From Acidimicrobiia bacterium (GTDB lineage Bacteria; Acidobacteriota; Vicinamibacteria; Vicinamibacterales; UBA2999): a stretch of 45,262 nt of DNA. Numbering within the stretch: the first letter of the stretch is position 1; every line of letters begins with the position of its first letter. The stretch is taken from contig VFZG01000031.1 of assembly GCA_016871275.1 (NCBI GenBank), positions 1 to 45,262 on the forward strand, given 5' to 3'. Under the pieces are notes generated by a model that was given only the letters and a program-made list of their open reading frames with translations, searched no databases and had not been told where the DNA came from. Below, in pieces: positions 25,450 through 33,844 of the stretch. Both the position numbers and the translations under genes were made by a program.

Positions 25450-26714
25450 AGGGTGCAGTTGGCAGTCGGCAGTCGGCAGTTGCCAGTTCGAATGTCAATC
25501 GAGCGCGCGTGTTGTTCGAGGCCCTCGGCCCTTGCCAGCGCCGTTATGGTCTTGCCAATTCGATTCAGTCCCCGCTTGGTGACGCGCTGGACCGAGATCA
25601 GCTTCACGAAGTCGGCGGCGTTCAGTCCGCCACGGTAGCGTGCGGCGCCGGCGGTGGGTAGTACGTGATTGGATCCGATTGCGTAGTCGCCGGCGACCTG
25701 CGCGGTCCAGGCGCCAATGAACACCGCCCCGGCATTCAATACGCGCCCGGCGATGGCTTCGCTTCCGGCGACGACGTGCTCTGAGGCCGCCTGATTCACC
25801 AGCGCGATCGCCTCCGCCTGGCTGCGGCACACGATGGCTCCGCCGTGGCTGTTGATGGATTGGCGCGCCGGGCCGGTCTCGGGCATCTGCCGTTCGACCT
25901 CATCGGCGACCCGCTCGGCGAGGCGTCGATTCGTCGTGATCAGGACCGCGCGCGCGTCGGGATCGTGTTCGGCCTGCGCCAGCAGGTCGGCGGCGATCCA
26001 GTTCGCGGGTCCCGAATTGGTCACAATCAGAATCTCGGTCGGTCCCGCGTAGAAGTCGATGCCGCAGTCCGCGGCGACGAGCGACTTTGCGGCCGACACC
26101 CAGCGATTGCCGGGCCCAACGATCTTGTCCACGCGCGGCACCGCGCCCGTGCCGTACGCCATTGCCGCAATCGCGTGAGCGCCGCCGATGCGGAACAGGC
26201 GATCGATGCCCGCCTCGAGCGCAGAGGCATACACAGCCGCATCCGGTCGCGGGCAACACACCACGATTTGGTCGACACCCGCGGCCCGGGCCGGAATGGC
26301 GGTCATCAACAGCGACGACGGCAGTGGATACCGGCCGGCCGGCACGTAGCAGCCGACCCGGGCCAGCGGCACCACCCGCTGTTCCACGGTGATGCCCGGC
26401 GCCACTTGATGGCGCCAGCCTCTTGGCACCTGCTTCTTCGATACGGAGCGAATGTGCCGCGCGGCTCCGGCAATCGCCCGCCTCACCGATGGCGGCAGCA
26501 CCGACGCCTCATGTTCCCAGCCGGCTCTCGGCACCTCCAGCGGTCCGGTGAGGCCATCGAGATCGCGCGCGTATCGTCTCAACGCCGCATCGCCGCCGCC
26601 CCGCACGCGCTCGACGATGGCGGCGGCGGCGCGCTCGGTCACGCGATCACGAATGCGGGTCGCGGCCAAGAGGGCGGTGACGGCCCGGCGATTGCTGGAC
26701 GGAACGACTCTCAC
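25446..26714 (-). CDS. hisD: HisD, histidinol dehydrogenase
   Basis: Zinc- and NAD-dependent last step of the pathway, histidinol to histidine (EC 1.1.1.23). 422 residues. VGCYVPAGRYPLPSSLLM, VDKIVGPGNRWV, AAKSLV, IDFYAGPTEILI, LLAQAEHDPDA, GAVFIG and SNHVLPTAGAARY are all present. The native protein appears to end near SIDIRT; the last twelve residues ([12 protein letters not shown]) are translated from a 7-bp intergenic tandem repeat. The start is GTG 26714, 16 bases after hisG, preceded by GATCAGGGATCAG repeat sequence. Confidence 0.94.
   Translation of the reverse strand: MRVVPSSNRRAVTALLAATRIRDRVTERAAAAIVERVRGGGDAALRRYARDLDGLTGPLEVPRAGWEHEASVLPPSVRRAIAGAARHIRSVSKKQVPRGWRHQVAPGITVEQRVVPLARVGCYVPAGRYPLPSSLLMTAIPARAAGVDQIVVCCPRPDAAVYASALEAGIDRLFRIGGAHAIAAMAYGTGAVPRVDKIVGPGNRWVSAAKSLVAADCGIDFYAGPTEILIVTNSGPANWIAADLLAQAEHDPDARAVLITTNRRLAERVADEVERQMPETGPARQSINSHGGAIVCRSQAEAIALVNQAASEHVVAGSEAIAGRVLNAGAVFIGAWTAQVAGDYAIGSNHVLPTAGAARYRGGLNAADFVKLISVQRVTKRGLNRIGKTITALARAEGLEQHARSIDIRTGNCRLPTANCTL
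25455..25489. repeat. 7-bp tandem repeat at the hisD-hisC junction, translated
   Basis: Units GCAGTTG, GCAGTCG, GCAGTCG, GCAGTTG, CCAGTTC on the plus strand. It is read as the C-terminal tail of HisD and lies just before the hisC start. Confidence 0.75.
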
Positions 26715-26730
26715 AACTGATCCCTGATCC

Positions 26731-27618
26731 TCACACCACTATCTTATTGAGCGGATACTCGACGATGCCCTGACCACCGGCCATCTTCAGCCGCGGAATC
26801 AGGTCGCGCGCCGTCTTCTCTTCGAGAATCGTATTGATCGCCACCCAGTCCGGATCGCTGAGCGACGACACCGTCGGTCTCTGCAACGCCGGCAGCAGCA
26901 CGATCAGGCGATCCAGATCCTGGCGGCGAGCGTTCAGCATCAGGCCAACGCGTCCCTGTGCTTCGATGGCCGCTTTCAACAGCAGCGCCAGGTTTTCGAT
27001 CTTGGTCTTCTTCCGCTCGTCCGCCATTGCCGCCTGGTTGGCGATCAGCTGCGTGTTCGACTCCATGATCGTTTCCAGGATCCGCAGCCGGTTGGCGCGA
27101 AGCGTCGAGCCGGTTTCGGTGGCCTCGACGATGGCGTCGGCCAGCACCGGCGGCTTGACTTCCGTGGCGCCCCACGAGAACTCCACGTCGACGTCCATGC
27201 CCTTGCTCGTGAAGTAGTGCCGCGTCACCCGCACCAGTTCGGTGGCGATGCGTTTGCCATTCAGGTCGGCCGCCGTCGTGAAGGGTGAGTCTTCCGGCGC
27301 AGCGAGCACCCATCGCACCTTGCCAAAACTCTGCTTGGCGTAAATCAAGTCGCAGACGCGCGCGAGCTTTGCCTGTTCCGGGTGGCCAATTTCGTGCTCG
27401 GCGATCCAATCCTGGCCGGTCAGGCCGGCGTCAAGCACGCCGTCGGCGACGTAGCGCGCCATCTCCTGGGCGCGGATCAGCATGCAGTCGATTTCGGGAT
27501 CGTCGATTGACGGGAAGTAAGACCGCGAGTCGACGCGCAGGATGTAGCCGGCGCGCTGGAACAACTGGACGGTGGACTCCTGCAGTGAGCCCTTGGGAAT
27601 ACCAAGCCGGAGTTTCAT
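26731..27618 (-). CDS. hisG: HisG, ATP phosphoribosyltransferase (long form)
   Basis: First and committed step, joining ATP and PRPP (EC 2.4.2.17). 295 residues, the long form: catalytic periplasmic-binding-like domain ([61 protein letters not shown]) plus the C-terminal ACT-like regulatory domain (about residues 215-295, [20 protein letters not shown] to [11 protein letters not shown]), which should confer feedback inhibition by histidine. Hence HisZ is not needed. ATG 27618 overlaps the hisI stop (ATGA); the frame upstream to 27648 lies within hisI. Confidence 0.95.
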   Translation of the reverse strand: MKLRLGIPKGSLQESTVQLFQRAGYILRVDSRSYFPSIDDPEIDCMLIRAQEMARYVADGVLDAGLTGQDWIAEHEIGHPEQAKLARVCDLIYAKQSFGKVRWVLAAPEDSPFTTAADLNGKRIATELVRVTRHYFTSKGMDVDVEFSWGATEVKPPVLADAIVEATETGSTLRANRLRILETIMESNTQLIANQAAMADERKKTKIENLALLLKAAIEAQGRVGLMLNARRQDLDRLIVLLPALQRPTVSSLSDPDWVAINTILEEKTARDLIPRLKMAGGQGIVEYPLNKIVV

Positions 27619-27935
27619 TTGGACGTGGCCTCCAATGGGACGAAACACGACACGCGATTCAGGTGGCAGACCTTGCCGTCGCCCTCACGGCGAACCTTGA
27701 TCAGGACGGTGTCCTCATCGCAGTCGATCAGCACGCTCCGCACCAGCAGCCGGTTGCCGGACGTCTCCCCCTTCATCCACAGCTTCTGCCGCGTGCGGCT
27801 GAAGAAGGTGACATAGCCGGACTCACGCGTGGACCGCCACGCGTCCTGGTTCATGAAGCCGACCATCAGCACTTCGTTGCTGATCTCGTCCTGCACGACC
27901 GCCGGCACCAAACCGTCCAACTTTGAAAAATCCAT
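27615..27935 (-). CDS. hisI: HisI, phosphoribosyl-AMP cyclohydrolase
   Basis: Opens the purine ring of PR-AMP (EC 3.5.4.19). 106 residues, single-domain form without the HisE pyrophosphohydrolase. Zinc/magnesium site: [11 protein letters not shown], then [11 protein letters not shown], giving the three conserved Cys; [20 protein letters not shown] and [15 protein letters not shown] complete the family pattern. First structural gene of the operon, 54 bases after the attenuator hairpin. No hisE is seen in the operon, so PR-ATP hydrolysis must be encoded elsewhere. Confidence 0.95.
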   Translation of the reverse strand: MDFSKLDGLVPAVVQDEISNEVLMVGFMNQDAWRSTRESGYVTFFSRTRQKLWMKGETSGNRLLVRSVLIDCDEDTVLIKVRREGDGKVCHLNRVSCFVPLEATSK

Positions 27936-27937
27936 AT

Positions 27938-27973
27938 CAGCTCTCGGCGTCTCAGCCCTCAGCCTTCAGCTCT
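27938..27973. repeat. 7-8-bp tandem repeat between the his attenuator and hisI
   Basis: Units CAGCTCT, CGGCGTCT, CAGCCCT, CAGCCTT, CAGCTCT on the plus strand. On the coding strand it reads as GAGCTGA-like units and provides the only purine-rich sequence before the hisI ATG. Confidence 0.7.
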
Positions 27974-27979
27974 CAACGA

Positions 27980-28014
27980 AAAAGCAAAAGGCCCGCCGGT
28001 TTCCCGGCGGGCCT
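27980..28014 (-). terminator. his attenuator: intrinsic terminator before hisI
   Basis: On the minus strand AGGCCCGCCGG (28014-28004) pairs perfectly with CCGGCGGGCCT (27999-27989) across a four-base loop, followed by TTTGCTTTTTCG. This is a strong rho-independent terminator placed after the leader peptide and before the first his gene. Confidence 0.9.
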
Positions 28015-28047
28015 CTCGCGTGAAATCGATCCTGAATGGTTGTTCGT

Positions 28048-28167
28048 CTACGCGCAGGCTCCTGCCGGGCCGTTCGGGGAACGGTGATGCTGGTTATGGT
28101 GCGCATGATGCACGAACGACATGACCCTTACAGGGTAGTCAACCCGGCGACTTGGAGTCAAATCCAT
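28048..28167 (-). CDS. hisL: Histidine-operon leader peptide
   Basis: A 39-codon frame from ATG 28167 with GAGGAGG nine bases upstream. It contains HHAHHNQHH, six His within nine residues (codons at 28110-28084), and ends at TAG 28048, 33 bases before the terminator hairpin. A shorter version from ATG 28122 (MSFVHHAHHNQHHR...) would be 24 residues. The location, the run of His codons and the terminator match classical peptide-leader attenuation: ribosome stalling at His codons should allow read-through into hisI. The name is given by analogy with the enterobacterial hisL; no sequence homology is claimed. Confidence 0.88.
   Translation of the reverse strand: MDLTPSRRVDYPVRVMSFVHHAHHNQHHRSPNGPAGACA
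28056..28068 (-). promoter_or_regulatory. his antiterminator arm (region 2 of the attenuator)
   Basis: CCGGCAGGAGCCT on the minus strand mimics the terminator's right arm CCGGCGGGCCT with one mismatch and a two-base bulge, so it can pair with the left arm (28014-28004) and block terminator formation. It lies just before the leader stop codon, where a ribosome finishing the peptide would cover it. A small hairpin CCGTTC-CCC-GAACGG (28084-28070) directly after the His codons could act as pause structure. Confidence 0.7.
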
Positions 28168-28199
28168 CGGGTTCAGCCTCCTCAGCATGGCACGCCCCG

Positions 28200-29798
28200 T
28201 CATTTCGCCAGCGGTTTCCGGGGAAGCCGCTCGCTGGTGTTGGCGGCATACCACGCAAAAACGGCGGCGACGGCCCCTTGCTGAATGACATCGTCCTTCT
28301 GCACGTGATCGTAGGTGTCCATGTTCGAGTGATGGGTGCGCGAGTTGTATTCGAGGCGCTCCTGGATGAACTGGAAGCCCGGCAGGCCGGCGTTGTCGAA
28401 CGAGCCATGATCGGTGGACGTGACCGAACGCGGGCTCACGCTCCTCCAGCCCAGGTCTTTCAAGGCCACGCCCCACTGTTCGAAACTCTTCATGGCGCCG
28501 GTGTTGTTCTGGCCCCAGATGCCGCGGATGCGGCCGGTGCCGTTGTCGAGATTGAAGTAGGCCTGCACGTTGGCGTGCGCGGGCTTCGGCGTGCTGGTTT
28601 TCGCATCCCAGTAGTGGCGTGCCACGTACTCGCGCGATCCGATCAGCCCCTGCTCCTCGGCCGCCCACAGCGCGACACGAATCGTGCGGCGTGGCTTCAG
28701 ACCCAGCTGCTGGATCACGCGCACCGCTTCGATCATCGCCGTGGAGCCGGTGGTGTTGTCGGTCGCGCCAGTCGCGTACGGGTAGGTGTCGAAGTGCGCG
28801 CCCAAGATCACCACCTGGTCGGCGAGATCGCTGCCGGGAATGTCCGCGATGATGTTGAAGGCGTGGCCCGCCGGATCGGTTTCAGGGTGGAACCTCGTCT
28901 GGATGTTCAGTTCCATGCGCACCGGCTGGCCGTGCTCGATGAGCCGGACCAGGCGGTTGTAATGTTCGACGGCCAGTGTGGCCGACGGCACCTGCTGCGG
29001 CGCCTTGGGATCGCGGCTGCCGCCGTTGCCTGGGAATATCGTGCCGCCATCGACGCGTTGCGTCTGCCACGACAGATCGCTCCCGCCCGCCGACATGTCG
29101 GTGTCGCTGCCACGATCGAGCACCGCCGCCACGCCTTCAGCGACCAGGAAGCGCTGTAGCAGCGCCGCAAACTGCTGCGGGGTCATTGGTGGGGCGGATG
29201 AGGCTGGTGAGGCGGGTGAGGCAGGTGACGCCGCAGGCTTTGGATCGGGCAGCTTCATCGCCTCCGCCCAGTCCGCCTCGGTCATCTCAAGCACGATGCG
29301 GCCCTGCAGCATGCGAACCGGCCGGGCGGCCTGGAGGATGACGATCTTCCCGGTGAGCTGGCCCTTGTACTTCGCCAGCTCCGCTTCGCTCGCCGCCTTC
29401 ACGTAGACCACGTCAGACGTGATGGTGCCCTTGGTCGACGGCGAGTACCACCGCGGCATGCCGATCAGCGGCGCCGCGTTCGGTGTCAGCAGGTGCGCCG
29501 AGAAGCGATCGATCGACCAGCCCTGGCCGAACGGGAAGCGCTCGATGTGAATGTTCGCGAGCCCCCACTCGGCGAACTTCTTCATCACCCAGTCGGCGCC
29601 GGCCTGGTAGCCCGGCGTGCCGGTGGCGCGCGGCCCAATGGCTTCGGACAGCCACCAATGCGTCTCCATGGCCTGCGAGTTGGTGATCGCCTCGCCGCGA
29701 ATCCTGGCAATGGTGGCCTGGTCGACGCCCGGCACTTGCGCGCCGAGCGTCGCGGCGATGAACAGCAGAGCGATTACTGCAAGACCCGATCGTTTCAT
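28200..29798 (-). CDS. M28 family metallopeptidase, secreted
   Basis: A 532-residue exported zinc peptidase. Signal peptide MKRSGLAVIALLFIAATLGA, then a region containing a protease-associated-like insert (residues ~120-290). The M28 domain has GAHFDTYPYATGATDN (first His and bridging Asp), WAAEEQGLIGSREY (Glu pair), NLDNGTGRIRGIW and the last His in NSRTHHSNMDTYDHV. Probable aminopeptidase or carboxypeptidase on extracellular peptides. A low-complexity stretch ASPASPASPASSAPP (about residue 190-205) is encoded by a short tandem repeat. It lies 21 bases after the S9 peptidase gene; the his leader begins within 35 bases of its stop. Confidence 0.93.
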   Translation of the reverse strand: MKRSGLAVIALLFIAATLGAQVPGVDQATIARIRGEAITNSQAMETHWWLSEAIGPRATGTPGYQAGADWVMKKFAEWGLANIHIERFPFGQGWSIDRFSAHLLTPNAAPLIGMPRWYSPSTKGTITSDVVYVKAASEAELAKYKGQLTGKIVILQAARPVRMLQGRIVLEMTEADWAEAMKLPDPKPAASPASPASPASSAPPMTPQQFAALLQRFLVAEGVAAVLDRGSDTDMSAGGSDLSWQTQRVDGGTIFPGNGGSRDPKAPQQVPSATLAVEHYNRLVRLIEHGQPVRMELNIQTRFHPETDPAGHAFNIIADIPGSDLADQVVILGAHFDTYPYATGATDNTTGSTAMIEAVRVIQQLGLKPRRTIRVALWAAEEQGLIGSREYVARHYWDAKTSTPKPAHANVQAYFNLDNGTGRIRGIWGQNNTGAMKSFEQWGVALKDLGWRSVSPRSVTSTDHGSFDNAGLPGFQFIQERLEYNSRTHHSNMDTYDHVQKDDVIQQGAVAAVFAWYAANTSERLPRKPLAK

Positions 29799-29819
29799 TG
29801 GTGCTCCCAGAATGCGCCC

Positions 29820-31868
29820 TTACTCCTGCCGCTGAGCGGCGGTTGTGGTCGCCGGCGCGCCGCGCTTGTACTTGTCGAACCAGTAGCGCAGGTACAACTG
29901 CGTGCGCGCGAAGTTCGACGGCGTGCTGGTGGTGCCGTGCGCCTCGTTGTTGAAGCGGATCATCGCGGTCGGCACCTTGAGGAGTTTCAACGCGCTATAG
30001 AACTGCTCGGTCTGCGGCATCGGCGTGCGCAGATCGTTCACACCGGTCATCAACATCGTCGGCGTCTTGACGTTGCCCACGTAGCTGAGCGGCGAGCGCT
30101 TGAAGTGCTCGGACGGATCGTCCCACGGCAGTTTCGCGAAGTTGTGGTACCACCCGGCGCCGTCGGTGGTGCCGACGAAGCTCACCCAGTCAATCACCGG
30201 GCAGTTGGCAGATGCCGCCGCGAAGCGGTTGGTCTTGCCGACCGTCCACGCCGTCAGCACGCCGCCGCCGCTGCACCCGGTGACGAACATGTTGCGCTCG
30301 TCGACGAAGCCCTTCTTCAGCAGCTCGTCGACGCCCGCCATCAGGTCGTCGTAGTCCTGGCTGGGATACGCGTTGTTGATCTTGTTGCCGAACGCGCTGC
30401 CGTAGCCCGTGCTGCCGCGCGGATTGGTGTAGAGGATGACGTAGCCGTTGGCGGCCATCTCCTGCCATCCATAGTTGAACCCGACGCCGTACATGCTGTG
30501 CGGGCCGCCGTGGATGTGCAGCTGCATGGGGTACTTCTTGGTCGGATCGAAATCGGGCGGCGTGATGTACCAGCCCTGAATCTTCAGCCCGTCGACCGAC
30601 GTGTACCACATCTCCTTCACGTCACCGAGCTTCTTGCCCTTGAGAATGTCCTCGTTGACGGCCGTCAGCTGGCGGACCTGCGCCGGGCTGGCGACGTCGT
30701 AGGTGACGATGTCGGGCGGCGTCTGGAACGACGTCAGCACGCCGACCGCCGTGCCGGTCTTCGACACGCTGGTGGTCGTCAGCAGGTGCGTGCCCTTGGT
30801 CACCGGCTGCACGACATCAGCGCGCGTTCCCGCCATCGGCAGCACGTAGAAGTTCTGCACGCCGGCATCCTGCGCCGTGAAGTAGACGCCGTTGCCGTCG
30901 GACTTCCACTGGATGTTCTGCGGCGAGCGATCCCAGTTGCCGGACACCAGCCGGTGATCGGTGCCGTCGATGTTCATGACGTACAGCTTGCTGTCGGTCC
31001 AGGTGTTCCGCGATGCGTCAAGGCCGGTGTAGGCGACCAGCTTGCCGTCCGGCGATACGCGCGGGTTGTTGTCCGGACCCTTGCGGCTCGTCAGCTGCTT
31101 GATGGCGCCGGTATCGACGCTGACGGAGTAGATCTCCGATTCACGGAACGCGTATTCGGCGTCCGGAATGCGAAGCGAGGTGAACAGGATCTGCCTGCCG
31201 TCGGGCGTGAACTCGATGCCGTTGTGATCCCAGTCGCCGTTGGTCAGCTGGCGCGGCGTGCCGCCGGTGGCCGGCACCGTGAACAGGTGCCGATAACCAT
31301 CGTCGTTGAAGCCCTGACCGTCCTGGCGATAGTCGAGGCGCTCGACGATGCGCGGCGTCTCGACCCATTTGGCGCCTTCGGGCCGATCGGGCATTCGGAT
31401 CGACCAGACGTTCTTCTTTTCGACCTTCATGGCGAAGGCGATCGACTGGCCGTCCGGCGACCAGGTGACGTTACCCGGCCCCTCGGTGACGCGCGTGACC
31501 TGCGAGGTGGCGCCCTCGGCGTCCATGTAGCGCACGAAAATCTGCGAGCCGCGCGGTTCGCCCTGCGCGGTGTAGAGGATGCGATCGCCGCTCGGCGACC
31601 AGCGCGCGTTGCTGCCGCGCACCAGGAAGCGGTTCTTGCTGCCGTCCGCGTTCATCACCCACAGCGATGACTCGCGCTTGTCGTTGATCTTGTCGAGCCA
31701 GGTTCGCGTGTAGATGATTTGCGCCCCGTCGGGCGACAGCTGCGGATCCGCGACCGTTTCATATTCCCAGTAGAGATCGAGAGTCAGCCGATCGGCGGTT
31801 GCCGTGTTCTGGGCAGCCAGGACGGCGGGCAACGACGCCAGGGCAAGTGCAACGAGGATGCGACGCAT
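29820..31868 (-). CDS. S9 family peptidase (prolyl oligopeptidase type), secreted
   Basis: A 682-residue exported serine peptidase. Signal peptide MRRILVALALASLPAVLA. Residues ~30-400 form a WD40-like/TolB-like propeller with SPDG repeats (LSPDGAQIIYTRTW, WSPDGQSIAF, FTPDGRQILF, VSPDGKLVAY). The C-terminal alpha/beta hydrolase holds HIHGGPHSMYG, the nucleophile in TGCSGGG, the acid Asp in GVNDLRTPM and the His in NEAHGTT. Expected to cleave short peptides, as dipeptidyl or acylaminoacyl peptidase. GGAGGAAG precedes the ATG. First gene of the transcript that continues into the M28 peptidase. Confidence 0.94.
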   Translation of the reverse strand: MRRILVALALASLPAVLAAQNTATADRLTLDLYWEYETVADPQLSPDGAQIIYTRTWLDKINDKRESSLWVMNADGSKNRFLVRGSNARWSPSGDRILYTAQGEPRGSQIFVRYMDAEGATSQVTRVTEGPGNVTWSPDGQSIAFAMKVEKKNVWSIRMPDRPEGAKWVETPRIVERLDYRQDGQGFNDDGYRHLFTVPATGGTPRQLTNGDWDHNGIEFTPDGRQILFTSLRIPDAEYAFRESEIYSVSVDTGAIKQLTSRKGPDNNPRVSPDGKLVAYTGLDASRNTWTDSKLYVMNIDGTDHRLVSGNWDRSPQNIQWKSDGNGVYFTAQDAGVQNFYVLPMAGTRADVVQPVTKGTHLLTTTSVSKTGTAVGVLTSFQTPPDIVTYDVASPAQVRQLTAVNEDILKGKKLGDVKEMWYTSVDGLKIQGWYITPPDFDPTKKYPMQLHIHGGPHSMYGVGFNYGWQEMAANGYVILYTNPRGSTGYGSAFGNKINNAYPSQDYDDLMAGVDELLKKGFVDERNMFVTGCSGGGVLTAWTVGKTNRFAAASANCPVIDWVSFVGTTDGAGWYHNFAKLPWDDPSEHFKRSPLSYVGNVKTPTMLMTGVNDLRTPMPQTEQFYSALKLLKVPTAMIRFNNEAHGTTSTPSNFARTQLYLRYWFDKYKRGAPATTTAAQRQE

Positions 31869-31897
31869 GGGATCTTCCTCCGGGGGGAATTCTAATA

Positions 31898-31925
31898 GGG
31901 ATCAGGGATCGGGGATCGGGGATCA
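31898..31925 (+). repeat. 7-bp tandem repeat (GGGATCR)
   Basis: GGGATCA, GGGATCG, GGGATCG, GGGATCA in a row between the divergent S9 and PEBP genes. TACAAT (31937-31942), a good -10 hexamer for the PEBP gene, lies just downstream. Confidence 0.75.
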
Positions 31926-31964
31926 GGGTATTGATTTACAATCAGGTTCCCATTGAGAGGACCG

Positions 31965-32540
31965 ATGACATCACGCGCGATTGTGTTTACTGCACTGATC
32001 TTCACCGCCGCCTCAGCCGCAGCGCAGACCGCGCCCGCCCAGCCGCCGCGGCCAGCGATGGCGCTGACCACTCCGGCGTGGCCGGACGGGGATCCTATCC
32101 CGCTCAAATACACGCAGGCGGGTGAGCAAGTGTCGCCGGCGCTGAACTGGACCAACGTCCCGCCCGGCACGGTCAGCTTCCTGCTGCACATGCTGGACCC
32201 CGACGTGGCGCGCAATAAGACTACCGAGACGCAGGTGCACTGGCTGGTGTGGAACATCCCCGGGACGGCGACCGGGCTGCCTGAGGGCGTGCCCAAGGGG
32301 GAGAAGCTCGCCGACGGCAGCATGCAGATCAGTGCCAGCGGCCCGGTGTATCGTGGTCCCGGCGCGCCTGCGTCGGGGCCGGTGCATCACTACACCTTCG
32401 AACTCTACGCGCTCGATACGAAAATCGACCTGCCGCCGTCAACCGACGCCTTCGAGACCCGCGCCGCCGCAATGAAGGCGATCCAGGGGCACATCCTCGG
32501 CAAGGCGGTCTACGTGGGGCTGTTCAAGAGGCCGCAGTAG
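31965..32540 (+). CDS. YbhB/YbcL family (Raf kinase inhibitor-like, PEBP) protein
   Basis: A 191-residue exported PEBP-fold protein. Signal peptide MTSRAIVFTALIFTAASAAA. Family pattern: FTPDG-like start (LTTPAWPDGDPIPLKYTQ), EQVSPALNWTNVPPGTVSF, MLDPDVAR, VHWLVWNIPG, YRGPGAPASGPVHHYTFELY and the end ILGKAVYVGLFKR. The bacterial role is unknown; the fold binds anionic ligands. GAGAGG four bases before ATG 31965 fixes the start, rejecting TTG 31953. Single-gene unit between divergent S9 and convergent sugar dehydrogenase. Confidence 0.93.
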   Translation: MTSRAIVFTALIFTAASAAAQTAPAQPPRPAMALTTPAWPDGDPIPLKYTQAGEQVSPALNWTNVPPGTVSFLLHMLDPDVARNKTTETQVHWLVWNIPGTATGLPEGVPKGEKLADGSMQISASGPVYRGPGAPASGPVHHYTFELYALDTKIDLPPSTDAFETRAAAMKAIQGHILGKAVYVGLFKRPQ

Positions 32541-32550
32541 GAAGCGAGAA

Positions 32551-32569
32551 GTGAGAAGTACATTCTCAC
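32551..32569. terminator. Weak inverted repeat between convergent genes
   Basis: GTGAGAA (32551-32557) and TTCTCAC (32563-32569) with a five-base loop, just after the PEBP stop. No T-tract. It includes short 7-mer repeats (GAAGCGA, GAAGTGA). Confidence 0.4.
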
Positions 32570-32591
32570 ACTCACCTCAGCGAGTCTCCTT

Positions 32592-32623
32592 GACTGCCCG
32601 ACTGCCCGACTGCCCGACTGCCC
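32592..32623 (+). repeat. 8-bp tandem repeat (GACTGCCC x4)
   Basis: Four perfect copies of GACTGCCC end immediately before the sugar dehydrogenase stop codon (32625, minus strand). The minus-strand unit GGGCAGTC is the same type as at 1834 and 19504. Confidence 0.85.
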
Positions 32624-32624
32624 G

Positions 32625-33832
32625 CTACGGCACGAGTAGACGGATCACGCCGTCGCGCTTATTGAGCACGAAGATCTGGTTGCGGGGGCCGCGGCCCAGG
32701 CGCAGGTCCGCGCGCGCTGCGGCGGTCCTGCCTTGCGCGGCGTTCTTTTCACGGATTAACTGCAGCAGCGTCTTGTTGGTGCCCTGATCGTTGAACAGGA
32801 TGCGGCGAATCTGATCCTGGCCGCCGGCCGGCAGCTTGTCGGCGCTGACATAGAAGATCTCCCCGCTCGGGTTGTCGCCGAAGATGAGCAGGTTGTTCAA
32901 CGGCTTGATATCGCCGTCGCGATAGACGTAGACACCGGTGACGGCGGCACGTGTCACCAGCGGATCGGTGTGATCGTATTCGGCGACCGGCCAGGTCATG
33001 GCGGCGTCGCTACGGGGCTCGCTGAGGTCGACCTGGCGGGTGACGTACTTGTAGCTGCCCTCCCACTTGTTCCAGCCGAGGTTCGCGCCGGCGCTGACCG
33101 GGCTGATTTCTTCCACGACGTTCTGGCCGATGTCGGCGACATACATGCGTCCGTTCCTGCTGTCCCATGAGAAGCGCTGGGGATTGCGTACGCCGATTGC
33201 GTAGATCTCGGCGAGCACGTTGGGCGTGCCGGCAAACGGATTGTCCTTGGGGATGCCGTACTGCTTGTTCCCCCTGTTGTTGCCCAGCGGATCGATGCGG
33301 AGGATCTTGCCGAAGATCGAGGCGAGGTTCTGCGACAGGTTGAGCGGATCGCCGCCGCTGCCGCCGTCGGCGGAGCCGATGTAGAGCATGCCGTAGTCAG
33401 GCGCGCCGGGCCTGGCGAGCAGCGCGCCCCTTTCTGGGCGAACTCCGGGTGGAAGACAAAACTCTGCAGCCCGCGCTCGGAGCCCTGGAACTGCACGCCG
33501 ATGCTCCACTCCGGCGCGTGCACGTCCAGGTAGGGCACGACCGCCTTGCCGTCGTAGCTGACGCTGTAGATGGCGCCACGCATCGTGCTGACGAACATGC
33601 GGCTGGTGCCCGGCTCGTCCACCAGGTGCATCATGCGTGGCGCTTCGCCGCCGGCGGCATCTGGAATGGTGGCGAACTCGGTGAACTTCACGGCGATGAC
33701 ACCGGCCGCGCTTTCAATCGGCGTTGGGAATGGATTGGTCGACACCGCCGCAGAAGGCACCGGCGCCTGGGCCGCGGAAGGCACAGAAAACACAGAGATC
33801 AGGAACGCAATGCCGATCGCTCGTCTCGCCAT
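32625..33832 (-). pseudogene. PQQ-dependent sugar dehydrogenase (GSDH-like), internal deletion and frameshift
   Basis: The 5' half reads from ATG 33832 (signal peptide, then TEFATIPDAAGGEAPRMMHL, RMFVSTMRGAIYSVSY, SERGLQSFVFHPEFAQKG). The 3' half is in another frame from about 33422 (LLARPGAPDYGMLYIGSADG, GKILRIDPLGN, NPQRFSWDSRNGRMYVADIG, LGWNKWEGSY) to the stop at 32625. Both halves are clear soluble glucose/sorbosone dehydrogenase propeller sequence, but about 70-80 residues normally lying between FHPEFAQ and the LARPG motif are missing. A frame change alone does not explain this, so a deletion around 33422-33436 is inferred. Probably inactive. It lies 12 bases after the HTH-TOBE gene. Confidence 0.8.
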
Positions 33833-33844
33833 CCGCAGATCCTA

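Noticed and set aside
29493-31670. 725-codon open frame antisense to the S9 and M28 peptidases
   Set aside because: Spans two clearly coding genes and the gap between them, with shadow-type composition.
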